Of a DNA stretch of 64,000 bases, positions 22,055 through 34,274 are shown piece by piece (positions within the stretch are counted from its first letter, which is position 1; each line of letters starts with the position of its first letter). The notes beneath the pieces are model-generated. The model searched no databases and was not told the DNA's origin. It worked only from the letters and a program-made list of their open reading frames with translations. Origin of the DNA: Hansfordia pulvinata (taxonomy: Eukaryota; Ascomycota; Sordariomycetes; Xylariales); NCBI GenBank assembly GCA_006538405.1, contig BJKQ01000007.1, positions 2,294,001-2,358,000 on the forward strand, given 5' to 3'. Both the position numbers and the translations under genes were made by a program.

Positions 22055-24987
22055 GGTGTGCTTTGGTGTGGGTGTGTGTGGCGGTGACTGGGTGAGTCCG
22101 GCTGGGAGGATGCTGGGTAAGATATATGGACGCTGGTATAGAGTCCCAAGCTCAGATGCGTGATGCGAGTGAAGGGAGATGTTTTGTCCGGTCGTAGGGA
22201 ACGTGGTCTTGTCTGGTGTGAGAGGCCGGGTCAGCACGAGGGAGAGCGGAAGTGACGTTGAACGAGGGCAGCATCGACTCACCACTCGATAGAAGAAGGC
22301 ACGGCAGGTATAACCAGCAGACCAGCAGCGGGTCCAGCCGTGGCACAATGCGTGGGTGCGGGGAGCTCCTCCGAGGCTCTTTCTTGGGTCACGTTTCGGG
22401 GTTTGTGTGATCAAGGATGATTGTCAATGCAACAAAGCCCAACGCGCTATCCCCAACTGCCGAATGGATTGGAGAGCCGGTGGTGAGCTTTCCTTGTTTG
22501 CCCGGGTCACCCTTTGTCCTTGCTCCTCTCTCAATAATATCACGCTGGGCGACTGGGCTGGCGACAATGGCGAGAGCGGTCAATTGGCGTAGCACGGTGA
22601 GATATATGACGACAAGAAGGGAGAAATCGGTCGTCGGTGTCGAGTCGGTGTTGGGAGTGGTGGGCGGGGCGGTGGTGGTGCGCCTTGGCTTGTCTCTCCC
22701 TTCTGGGTGGTAAGACACAAACAGCAGTGTAGGTAGGGAGTGGTGGGCGATCGCTTGGCTTGAATGGGGACTATTGGCCAGGCGACAAGCAACGGGTGGA
22801 ATCGACAGAGTCAAAGAACGGAAGAGGCAGAAGTCTTATGAGAAGGGTCGACAGATGGCATGTGGCGGGTGGGAACAAGGCACGCTAGGTTGGGGTACAG
22901 GCTTTAAAGCACAGCAAGGACGAGGAGCACAGAGCGAGTGGGCGTGGTCGTTATCGTCGTCGCTGTTGCTGTTGCTGTCGCTGTCGTCGTCGTCGTCGTC
23001 GTAGTCGTAGTCGCAGTCGGAGAAACAGCAAGCTGAACAGTGCTGGGACCAAAGCTCGAGCACGTCGTCACACGCACGCACGATGGGAAACAGACGGATT
23101 CCAAGCTGAGACTGGCTGACACGAGACGGGGACGGGGACGGGGACGGAGGAGAAGAGGGGGGCGGGTAGAGGTAATGAACGAACGAGCGGGATGGGGGGT
23201 TGAATATGAAGGGGAGGCAGAGAGCAAGCAGCAGGCAAGCAAGCAGGCAGGGAAGCGAGCGATCGAGCGAGAGGGCGTACGAGCGGGCGTGTGCGTGCGT
23301 GCGCGTGCGTACGTGCGTGCGTGCGTGAGCCAGGCCGGGAGAATCAGAGGCAGCAGAAGCCCCGGTATCAAAGGCCCTTGTTCGATGGTTCGAGCTTGAT
23401 CGCCAAATCTAACGCGGATCCAGTCGCGCCAGGGTGGTGCTACGGGTACCTCACTACGAGTCTGTACCTCCATACCCACGCACCGCACACGGGCACGCCC
23501 ACTGGACTCGGCCAGGATGTGCTCCAGCGTGTACTCGTACCGTACGGGCCCGTGCCGTAGACGCTCCGTACCTCCTGGCGCCAGTTTAGCAGGGTTAGGT
23601 GGGGCGTGCCCCGCCAAGCGCCCCCGCTAACAGGGCATGGTGGCGGCCGGGGAGGGCCTCCTGTGGCACGCGCGTAGCGGAGACGGGCGCAGGTACTGGA
23701 GGTACTAGTTGGCAGCAGATACCGCTCCAGCTCCATGATCCATACCCGCACGCCGTCCGCCATCCATCCACCTGGGCTGCCCATCATTACTACTGCGACG
23801 GGGGGGGAGGCGACTGTCAGGTACGCGTGCGCGGATAGTGGGCGGTTCCCGGTGGGGTGCGGGCCTCTGGGCTGCAGTGGATTGGCTGCCCCAGCACCCC
23901 GGCTGCTGATGAGGGCGCCTGCAGCCGGGCGCCAGCCAGCAGCACGGCGCCTATCACGCCAGGCCCTCGAGATCTGGATGTGTCCGTACCTACATCCACA
24001 GATGTAATGTGAGGTGGATGGATGCCGTGCCGCAATGCAAGGGACGGGCATTGATACGAGTACACGGCCCGCTACTCGTATGTACATCTGTGGGTATCTA
24101 TCTGAGGTAAGGTCGTGGTGCGGCGGGGGAGGGATGGATGAGGTACGGGGCGCGGAGTACGTACCTTGTCGCGGCCGTCCATCCTCCAGTTTACCCGCGC
24201 CGTTTCTCTCATCCACTTCTATCCACATCTACATCTACATCATCCACATTCGCATCCTCGCTTTTGCATGCGAACAGCACCGTAGCATGTTGGAACAACA
24301 TCGCTGCAGACGGGCTCTGGATCAGTCCCTCGTAGATACGGGAGCACGCGCGGGCTCCCACGTCGCGGCTTCAGACTTGGGGTTTGGTCTGGCTGCTTGT
24401 ACGGGGAAGGGGGCACGAGTACGAGACGAGTACTCGCGCCCACTCGTCCACGCTCAGGAGCCCAGCCTGCGACATGCCGCATACTCGCCCGGGGCTTCGA
24501 GTTCCAGCCTCAAGAATGGCCTGGCCACCCGTCCGTCGTCCACCCCTCCACCACCACCTCCTCCACCTCCTCCACCTCCACCACCGGCCCCGTCCGTCTG
24601 TGGCTGCCCGCGATGCCAACCAATGCCTCCACGCCGACCGCCGGCTTGCATGCGCGGTATTCGTGTCGCCCGTCCGCCACCGCCCAGCCGTGGCCACTGC
24701 CCGCCCGGGCCCCTCCCCTTTCCCCATGCTTGCTCGCTCGATCCCTCAACGACAAGTCGCGCTGCTCCATCATCATCACTCGCCCGTCACAAACGCGGGG
24801 GCCCAGCCCGCCCATTGACCTCGTGATCGATCAAGGTTCCCTCCTGCGTGCTTGCTTTCGCATGCCGAGCCGGGGTCCAGCGGCCACTGCTAAGGCCACG
24901 CCACGAACGCGAGGCCCGCCCAGTCGCTTGCAGGCCAGGCTTGGCACGGGGCGGCGGGACCCTCGTGTGCATGCATGGGTCACCCAC

Positions 24988-25021
<34 letters not shown>

Positions 25022-25399
25022 AGAGGCGCGGGCTGGGCTGGGCTGGTGCCGCCATGCAGCCGTCATGTACGCCGCAAATGCTCCGCAGGGGTGCGTTCGA
25101 CGGGCGAATCTCGGTCGGCGTGGCCGTCGGCGCCGATGTTGGTATCGCGGGATACCCTGTGGCTGCGGCTGCTGCTAGGTACCTTACGGTAGGGCCCCGG
25201 ATTCGAGAGAGATCGAGACGCTCAAGGTACCACACGAGTCTGTTCACGGGCGCTCCTACGCGCAGCTGCAAGATTCGGGTACCGCGATTGCGATTACTGT
25301 GCTCACCCACGAGCGAGCAGCCTGTCTAGCTGGAGGGCCATGGTGCAACGCCGCAATCTGGGCACGGAGCACCCCGTCGCACGAGTAGTATCGTAGCTC

Positions 25400-25400
<1 letters not shown>
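22055..25400. other. Gene-poor region, part 1
   Basis: No gene supported. Contains (GTC/GTT)n at about 22950-23010, GGGGAC tandem near 23130-23150, GTGCGTGC-type repeats at 23287-23330, a CCACCTCC-type tandem at about 24545-24590 and a (GA)n tract at about 24992-25018, with scattered TACGAGTA motifs (for example near 24055 and 24073). Confidence 0.4.

Positions 25401-25490
<90 letters not shown>
25401..25490. repeat. (TAG)30 microsatellite
   Basis: A perfect run of 30 TAG units (90 bp) bounded by CTCG on the left and CAGTAG on the right. It gives artificial poly-Tyr, poly-Thr and poly-Leu open frames on the minus strand, which should be ignored. Confidence 0.97.
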
Positions 25491-28400
25491 CAGTAGTGCC
25501 GAACCAAACCACGGACCCCTTTGCGCTTCAACGCCAACCCCAGTTGTGGTGGTCGTACGGACGAGGGTGCGAGCAAGGTCACCAACCATGCCACGGAGTA
25601 CGCTTACCTACCTCCCCTCAACGGACGCCTGCCCGCCGACCCCTAACGAGCACATGTCCTCGAGGTACGCGTACGGATAGCCATCAGTTCCCCGCAGGCA
25701 TGTGTTGAGAGCTTTGCGACATGGCGACGAGCCCATGCAGCCTCTTCCCGCGGCGGACGGACGACTGACGGACGACTCGAGCGGGCCCTGGGCTGGGGCC
25801 GGAGAACATCTCACATTCCGACTCTCCAACGCTCACGCGGCCGGCCGTACTCCCGTCTCGTATCGTCGTGCGCGTTCCACCCGAACACACCATGTGTGTC
25901 CGTGTTGTTTCTTTGCCAAGGTTTCCTGTGATGTAAATGGCAGCGCGCCTTTATTTTTTATTTTTCAAGAATCCTTCTGCCGTTGCACTGCCAAGCACCA
26001 ATTGCCTGCCAGAGCACAGCACGGCACAGGTGTGCACCCGGGGGCCGCCTACGAGTTGATGTATTCATTCTTACTCCAGCATGGATGTATCTGGGTACCT
26101 ATTTGTGCGAGCATTCGCGGGCTGTGGATAGGTCCGCGCAGGGGTTGGTCCCTGGGCTGCTCCCTCTGATCACCGACGACGCCCGGCATTTGCTGTTGTG
26201 CGCCGGGGACAGCAGTCGAGTACCTAGGATGGATTAGATGTGACTACTCGTACCTGCTCTGAGAAGTACCTACTCGCACCTGCCTCTTATGCAGTGCGAC
26301 TTCGACATGAAGGACCTCACTACCTAAGATGCCGAAGTACCCACCTACACATATGTATATCAGGTGGTACCTACTCGTGCACTTAGGTGCCGCCTGGAGA
26401 GAGGGGGGGGGGGGGGGGGGGGGGGGGGGCGGCGGTGGCGACATTCCACCAGACAACACGGGCCCCGCAAACGAGAAAGGAAACCCACCTCAACACAGAG
26501 GCGAGAGAGGAGAGACCGCGGTGCACGTGTGTCTGTGTTGGTTTCGGATGCTGGGCACAGATTCGTCCAACACGGGCTAGTTCTGCAGCCTGCTCTTCGC
26601 ATGAGGCGCTCGAGACCGACGGCGGATGTACTTACTTCGCTGCGGATAGAAGAAGAATGGTTGGAAGGAGGGGGAAGAGACATCAACAAGTACCCTCGTA
26701 CCTAAATGAAGAAAGAACATGAAGAGCATGTGCCATCCATTGGATCAACAACAACACCGAGCGAGCGCATTCGCATTCGGGCCAGGCCAGGCCAGACCAG
26801 ACCCCGGCGGCAGGAGGCTGGCGATTCTCAGCGCCCCGTTTCGGCGCGCACACCTGGCCGGGCGAATGCAATGCTACATGCCTCTCGTGGTAGATGCCCA
26901 AATGGCAAATGCAGGCTCTCTCAATTCTGCTCTGCTGTCGTGTCGACCAACACCCGTGCACCCCTGTAGGATAGGCAGGTCTGGAATATGTGTGTCTCTC
27001 TCCTTTGCACGAGTAAAGCATCGATTGTATTATTTTTATCTCTGGCCCATTGGAAATTGGAAAACCCCATCCTCCCCCCGGAGCAGTCATCATGCAGATG
27101 GCAAGGGGGCGGCAAGGTATGTTACTTACCCACCTAGTTACGAGTAGGTATCCGTAGAACGAGCAAAGGCCCGCCTTGCATGCATCGTGTTCGTCGTGTC
27201 TAACCGCCCGCATCAGACCCCCCTCCCCCCGGGGAGCAGGTTTCGCAACACAGATCCCATCCATGGGGATGCTGCCTGGGCAGGGGCCCTCTCCCCTTCG
27301 CACCCCAGCCAACGTCCAAGGTCAGGTAGGTACGAGTACATACGACCTAACTTAGTGGCTGACTGCCCATGAAGCGAAAGAGCAATTCATACTAATGAGG
27401 GGCACTCGTGCGGATAGTGCAGAGTGCGGAATGGGAAGCTTACCTAGCAGGTACTCGTACCTACGGAAGTGCCTACCTACCTACATGTGCTCACAGCACC
27501 ACGCGCGCCGTCAGCCTGTGAGAGGTAATTGAGTGATGAGCCATTGGCGACCCAGAATAAGATCGGGCTGGCCAGTCGGTCGGTCGGTCGGTCGGTGGCA
27601 CGTCTTGTCACTAGGAGCGGAGGGTGCTACGGTTGGTGGGCAATGCGAGTGCTTTTCTTCTGCCTGCGCATGAAGCAGGTAACGAGAGGTGTGGAAGATG
27701 CGTTTCAAACAGGTATCTACTGTAGTAATAGGCTGCTTATCAGGTACGTACATTATGTACCTTACCCTTGGCACGGCTGTTCCGACAAGCCTTTCCCCGC
27801 TCTCTTTCTCTCTCTCATCACTCTCATCACTCTCTTCTCCCTTGGCGCGTCGGCAGCCGGCGAGAGGACGATGGTATGAAAATAGATAAAGACATAAGGT
27901 GGGTTTCTTTTCTATGGGCCATCGTAGAAGCTGCCTGCCGTGCCCCCTTGGCAAAGCCCAAGCCATGGGGCGCGCGCGACTTTACGGATGGGTGCCGTTA
28001 TTCGCCTCTCTCTGGGGTAGTCTGCGTGGTTTCTTGCTCGGGCGCGCCATGACGACGCGCAAGCGGCAGCGGCGTCGCCTCTTTCTCTTTCTCACTCCTC
28101 GCCCATAGATCTACCAAGTCTGGTCCGTCCCGGCCAAGAAGAGGGAGAACGGGAGGGAGATTTAGACTCGGTTCATCGCATTGTACATTGTTCATTGTTC
28201 GAGGACTCATGATGAGTACTCGGGTACCTTGGGCGGCCTTTTTTTTTTCTTCGTTTAGCCCAAAATGGAAGGAAGCTCAAGCCAAGCAAAGGCCTCGCCC
28301 GCCGCCGCCGCCGCCACCACCACTCCGGACTGACTGGATGTCTTTTACTCGTTTGCGTACCTACGCGGGAATGCTCTCCGTCCTTGACTAGAGACCGACC

Positions 28401-28598
28401 TACGGGTGCGGGCGGGCCGGCGGTGAACAATAGGAATGATGGGTCAAGGTCACTCTCCCTCCTACCTAAGCAACCCCGGAAAATACTGGCGCAGGCGAAA
28501 AGGCGAGGGCGAGGGGCGACAGTGACGCCGGCCAAGACGAAGGGCGTGGTACGAGTATGCGCGCATACTCGTCGTCTGAGGAAAGCGGGGAATCGGAG
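25491..28598. other. Gene-poor region, part 2
   Basis: No gene supported. It includes a 27-G tract (26403-26429), a GGTCGGTC tandem near 27577-27595 and many TACGAGTA/TACCTAC oligomers (for example about 27137-27150 and 27448-27485). Confidence 0.4.
26403..26429. repeat. G27 tract
   Basis: Twenty-seven consecutive G residues, the longest mononucleotide run in the window; its exact length is doubtful given the run-length problems elsewhere. Confidence 0.85.
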
Positions 28599-28611
28599 TT
28601 TTTTTCTTTCT

Positions 28612-28655
<44 letters not shown>

Positions 28656-28657
28656 TT

Positions 28658-28701
<44 letters not shown>

Positions 28702-28718
28702 TTTCTTTCTTTTTCTTT
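28599..28718. repeat. (CTTT)n microsatellite
   Basis: About 120 bp of near-perfect CTTT units with occasional extra T. The reverse strand reads as a spurious Lys/Glu-rich open frame. Confidence 0.95.
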
Positions 28719-29492
28719 CATATTGATAAGCAACGCGTACCTAACATCTCGTACAAGATAGACAATGTCATCGAGAGATATCTGGTCGAGTGCGGAGGAG
28801 AGAAGAGAAGGGGGAAGAGAAAAAAAAAAAGCGCGCGGCAGTGCCCGTCGATCCTGCCCGGGTTGGAGATCCACCGGTGACCTGACCCCCCGTCGAGACT
28901 CGACAAGCCGGGCTGGGCACCTGGGTCTAGTTGTTTTTAAGGGGTTGCGTTACGGAATCATCGAGGGTTACAAACGGTGAGATGGTGCCGTAAGAGAGCG
29001 TGTGAGGGAGTAAGAAAGTAAGTGAGCTTCAGGTGCTCGGCGGCTTGGCTGGCAACCCGTCAGTGTCGTCGCGCCAAGGCGGGACGGGGACCCTTTCACT
29101 CCTACTGCTTCTGCTGCAGTCGAAACGCTCTCGAAGCCCATGTTCTGCGCCAGGGTCGGCCGGTCCCTGGTCGGAGCAATCCTGCGAGCCGTCTTACGGA
29201 GTACGCATACGAGTACTACTCGTGCGAGTAATCGCGTCTCTCCTGCCTGCCTATATAGATTAGAGAGAGGGAGGATGAGGGGTACCTGGTATGTAAGAAT
29301 ATTGAAACCGGTTCCCGGTCCACCCCTGCCTGCACAAACTCAGCTGAGCCGCCGACAGCCCCTACGCGTACCAAACAGGGTACGACTCCTAAGGTACGAG
29401 TACCTAACCTTTATCAGGGGTCCAAGGTTTCCATTGGACTGTCACCTCCAGTTGTCGTACTTAGCCTAATGGATGGATCTGTGCTTTCCATC
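28719..29492. other. Gene-poor region, part 3
   Basis: No coding or RNA gene recognised; contains TACGAGTA-type oligomers near 29205-29230 and 29395-29405. Confidence 0.4.
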
Positions 29493-29588
29493 TTGTGCCC
29501 GAAAAACGCAAACGGCTGCGAATAATCGCTTGCTTCCCGAGAGAGGGACCGGAATCACTTCGCATTTCTTTGCGTTTTTCGGGCACAA
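29493..29588. repeat. 96-bp element with 20-bp perfect terminal inverted repeats
   Basis: TTGTGCCCGAAAAACGCAAA at 29493-29512 is repeated exactly in inverted form at 29569-29588, with a 56-base centre. No clear target-site duplication was seen. It could be a small MITE or the stem of a structured transcript. Confidence 0.75.
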
Positions 29589-31519
29589 CAAGCCCCATTG
29601 GATTTTCAGCCTGATTAGGTAGGGGCGGAGGCGCTGTGCGTGGGCAGCCGCTGCGCCCAGCCTACCTGAAGAGCTCTTGTCTTTTTCTTCTTTTTCCGTA
29701 CCCAATTATTCTATTGTCCGTCGTCGCTTGCAGAGTGCAGAGTGGAGTGCAGACTGAAGAAGCTAGAGGTTTGGTACGGTCCATTACTGCTAGGACGTGC
29801 TGGGTGCCTTATCTACTTGTACACTTCGGCATATCACGTCAAGTACTCCGTACCTGACCGAGCCCGCCCACGTATCTGAACCGTGCGCTGCTGCTCCCGC
29901 GAGAAGAATTGTCGCCCCGTACTGTAGGCCGTGGTATGCGAGTACTCGTGTGCCTTGGGCTTCCAGAGATGGTGCCGACGCGCAACGGCACTCGCCGCGC
30001 AAGGGAATCCCATTCTCCTCGAGTCGTCCCTGGGCGAAACGTGCTAAGGCCGCTCCTGTAGCACCGGGACCGGTAAATATCTTACGAGTACAACAGAAGG
30101 AAGGACGGCGAAAGGGCGTGCGAGCGCGATACGCACACCCGGTGCAGTACCCGTCTTCCGACGGGGAGACGGCCCCACGGGTCCCGTATCTGTGTGATGG
30201 ATTGGATTTCTCTTTTCTTTTTTTCATCCATGATTATATTGTACGAGTACACCAAGCACCCCCAAGATACCGGCGTGCCAGCTTGAAACGGACCTGTCGC
30301 GGCCCGTAACCTGTCTGATTATCGTCTGGGCCACCGAGGATCCCGACCCGCGCCCGCCCGGGCCACAACTTGGACAGTACTCGCACTCGCACTGACATTA
30401 GCACTCGTACGTCCTCTCACAGTTGGGCCAATTGCGTTTGTGTGACGATGGGCGGGCCCCGGGACTCATCCTTAATCCGTCGTCACGGTCCCTATTGTAC
30501 CCAAGAGGACGGTGACGTGCATCTTGCCACTGATGACGAGGGACGAGGAGAACAGGGAGAACAAGGTTACGAGTGAAAATCTTTCCCCTTGATCGATTCA
30601 TAGATGAAAGAAAAGAGCAAAAGGGACGGAAATGGGCGGCGACCCTGGGCGAATTGCGAGTGGGCTGCCCCATCGCCAATGGTGGCCGAGGCTGAGTGCA
30701 GATCTCTCTCTCTTTCTTTGGGAGATCAAATTCAACAACTCGCAGCACACCGCAGACCAAGGTACTGTACGAGGGGACCAAGCTTTACACAGGTCCGTTG
30801 CCAAGGCGGCCCTGCCAAGGGCAGCAGCCGGGAGAGGGGCGGAGGGGTGGTTCAACGTGAATTGCGATTGATGAGTCCAAGTGCGAAAAGGTACACTCAC
30901 TCACTCGTGCGAGCACTCGCAGGCGATGATGTCTTCCAGCCGTCGGACCCAGAGAATCATTCATAATGACATGCCGACCTTGCTCGTACCCTACCCCAGA
31001 GAGTACGCTTAGAAGAGAAAAGAAAAGAGGGTAATGCCACAAGAATGACGATCAGAAGCACAGCCCCAGGCTGTGGCGTGCGAGTAGGACCCTTCAACTG
31101 CGAGTACCTAGGTACTCACAGGTCCCGTGACTTGGAAACTCAACTCGTAGCACCACTATCTGGCTACTTGCGAGTATCGTACCCGCACCTAGGCACCTAC
31201 CTCCATGGCAAGCTTGCACCCCAAATATTCCCGCCATACCAGCCCCAAGAGAACCTAGGGGAGAGGGGGGGGGGGGGGGTGGGGGGGGGACCGCTACAGT
31301 AGCGTCTAGCAAAGCTTCCATTGGATGTCATTGGAAAGAAGTGCCTGGAGCTAGTCGACAGCCGGTAAGGCACGAGTACGCGTACTGAAGGAGAGGCGCG
31401 GGCAGACCATCATCCATGTGGAAAACGGCCGGGGGGGGCGGGCGGTTTCTGGATCGATCGCCCGCTCATCGGCTGCTAACACAAGCGAAGTTGGCGTTAT
31501 GGGTACCTCTCATCAGAGG

Positions 31520-31537
31520 TCTACGCGTACGCGTAGA
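31520..31537. repeat. Perfect 18-bp palindrome
   Basis: TCTACGCGTACGCGTAGA reads the same on both strands. Just to its left ACCTCT-CATC-AGAGGT (31505-31520) forms a second small hairpin. It could bind a dimeric regulator, but there is no gene nearby to link it to. Confidence 0.6.
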
Positions 31538-32450
31538 TGACTATCTGTTATTGAGGACAACGTCATACCTTACCTAAGGTGACCCTACATAAAGTACCTA
31601 ATGGATGTATGAGAACTGGACGTGACAGGTACTCGTAGGCAGTGCTCGAAACGAGTATGGATGTTGCTCGTGCGCGCGCATGTACCTAGAGTACCTTTTT
31701 CGAGCTCTGTACGAGTGATGTACCTAAGTACTCGTACGTACAGAAGCCGGGGGCATGGAGGGCTGCTACAGGTCCGAAGACTTACAAAAGCCGGGGCCTG
31801 GCCTGGCCTGGCCTGGACTCATACTCATACCCAGGTAGGTAGGTGCCTACCCGGTAGGTACCTGACGGCTGGAGGGCTCTAGAAGTGTGAGGGGTCCTCT
31901 TGTGTGAGTGTGTCTTTCTTGGTGATGGTGTTGCATGCCAGTCATCAATCAGTCTAGCCGGCACCTCATCAGCTCGCACAGGTCTAGATCTGCTTGCTGT
32001 ACGAGCACATCAATCACCACTCGACTCGTAGGTATGAGAGGGGCAGCCGACCGCGTGGAAATGCTGCAATCAATTCTTCGGCGCCTTGACGTATCGTTGG
32101 CGGTTACGTGGTGTCTGGTCGGGGCCAATCTCAACTCAGCGCGACCCGTTGCGACGGCTCATCGGCGGTCGATCATCATCATCGCCTGCCACCAGCAAGA
32201 GGCAGATCAACCCGATTCTCTGTTGGTTGTCGGACCGGGGCCACCAGACGCTCTGTGCGGGCGCGCAGCCCCTTCGCGAGCCGGCTGCCCTTGTCCTTGT
32301 CCCGTCGAGTGAGTGCGGGAGGTGTAAGTACTCGTACGGGTCTCTTCACCACTCGTACGAGTACTGTCCTCATCAATCAGACCACATACGGTACCGACCT
32401 CTTATCATCACTATTATGATCTTGCAGGCAGATACTCGTAGCCTACTGAT

Positions 32451-32453
<3 letters not shown>

Positions 32454-32528
<75 letters not shown>
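32454..32528. repeat. (AG)n microsatellite
   Basis: About 37 AG units in an uninterrupted run. Confidence 0.95.
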
Positions 32529-32530
<2 letters not shown>

Positions 32531-33001
32531 CCAAAGAAGAAAGATGACGAGATAGCTACCAGTATCTACCTAACTTGACATCCAATGGATATCCGTGATA
32601 CCTGTGTACCTGCTTTACCTTAGCTAAAAGCACGCCACCATTTCAACTTACCCCAGGATTTCGGGAGATCCAGACCGTCAACGCCCACAGACCCTCGCCT
32701 CGTGCCTGGTCTTGTCCTCAATCAGGCAGGTCCGTCGTTAGGGTCTGCCCCCCCTTTTCCCTCTCTCTCTCTTTCTTTCTGTCTCTCTATTTCTTTGGCG
32801 CGCCCGCTACGACTTGCACAATGGAATACTCGTAGCGCCGGGCGAATGCGTCTCCTTGACTTTTCCGTCTTTACGAGTACTCTCCCCCCCTCTGTCTGGG
32901 CAAGGAGAAGAAACGCAGTTCTAGACCTTGGAAGGACAAGGTTCCGAGTACATCATTCCTGGTCTAACGTTGCTGCCCCTCCCTTTCCTTACGTATTCAT
33001 A

Positions 33002-33004
<3 letters not shown>

Positions 33005-33037
<33 letters not shown>
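33005..33037. repeat. (TC)n microsatellite
   Basis: About 16 TC units, ending at CTATC. Confidence 0.9.
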
Positions 33038-33042
<5 letters not shown>

Positions 33043-34079
33043 GACTTGCCTTCGCGTCACGTATGCCCGCAGAGGAAGCCCGTGCGGCAGCGGGGTAGGA
33101 GCTCACTCACTACTACCTAACTTATACTTCGCCGAAGAGCGAAAGTACAAGGTCGGGCCAAAGCCCGCTCGTCGGCAGATTGCACCCCCTCGTGGGAGTA
33201 GACTGCGAAGAGGTGGGCGACCCGAGACATTGGGGAGGAAGATGGATGGTTATTGGGGTGATGATGGACTGACTGGCTGGGCTCACTACGTCTCTTCTAT
33301 CGCTTTACGCCGCGAAGCAGTGGGCTTTCTTTGATAGACCCACCGCATAGTCTCCGTGAGCGTTGCCTCAAGCAGGCCAACGTGAGGGTCGCTGCTGTAT
33401 TATACTCGCTGTGATGTGCCCACGGCGCCGAGCTGACCGGCGCGTTGTTGGGAGCCTGGGAGACTTGGAGCCGTCGTGGCCTTTATCGGGCTGCGGCGTG
33501 GCTTGCGCCTGGTACTCGCCGGGCCGTTCGTTCCTGCGTCCAAGGGCACACTCCCATGCAACGTCGCACGTGGTCCCGCGTTACACGACTCGCAGGCGAC
33601 GAGATTGGATCGTCGGACAGAAAACGGGATACAGGACGCGGTCGGCGTCCAGCAACAGCCGGGCTGGCGGCGGCGTACCTGGCTCCTTGTGACGGCGACC
33701 TGCAGGTCGTGAGTTGCACGTCAACGGCCACTTTTTTCTGTCATGGTGTGGAAAGTGAGCAACAGCGGCCGTGATGAACCGACCAGCCGGTGTCTCTCTC
33801 GAGGCCCGGAACACCAAGTTCTGTATGTCAGTAGGAAGAGGGAGAGAAATCCCGCCCCTGCCTCCGTTGCACCTGGCGCCGTCAAGGACTTTAGGGCCTT
33901 CCCAGTGTGGGATGTTACCCCGGCGATGGCGGCTTGACCATCTCGAAACTCCTCACTGGAAGCATTGCATTGAATGAAACGAGCGTAATACCGGACCTCT
34001 CTCGCCCAGCACCAACGTCGTCTTTTCTCGCTTGTGGAAACGGGGTGGACGGGGACACGGCTGCTTCGGACTCGTGCAG

Positions 34080-34081
<2 letters not shown>

Positions 34082-34111
<30 letters not shown>
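34082..34111. repeat. (CA)n microsatellite
   Basis: About 15 CA units, roughly 165 bases upstream of the secreted-protein start codon. Confidence 0.9.
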
Positions 34112-34113
<2 letters not shown>

Positions 34114-34274
34114 CCATCAGAAGAGACTCAGAACAGGCCGCGGTCGTTTGGTTCATATTCCCTCGGCATCAACCACTGCCGTCTCGTCAGAGAACCGACT
34201 GTCAGAAAGCTTCACACGAAACCACGAGACGACGCTTGCCAACCCACCTGAACAGCATCACTGGCCCCTTTGTA

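Larger units (their letters stand above)
29589..34274. other. Gene-poor region, part 4
   Basis: No gene supported. It contains a G15 tract (31265-31279), a perfect 18-bp palindrome (31520-31537), (AG)n at 32454-32528, (TC)n at about 33005-33037 and (CA)n at 34082-34111, plus many TACGAGTA and TACCTAGG oligomers, especially 31080-31200 and 31620-31870. Confidence 0.4.

Noticed and set aside
25256..25594. Minus-strand frames with poly-Tyr, poly-Thr and poly-Leu
   Set aside because: They are translations of the (TAG)30 microsatellite.
28173..28874. Lys/Glu-rich minus-strand frame
   Set aside because: Produced by the (CTTT)n repeat.
22055..34274. RIP-mutated transposon remnants in the gene-poor region
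   Set aside because: The DNA stays GC-rich and shows no AT-rich CpA-to-TpA-type blocks or transposase/reverse transcriptase remnants by eye.
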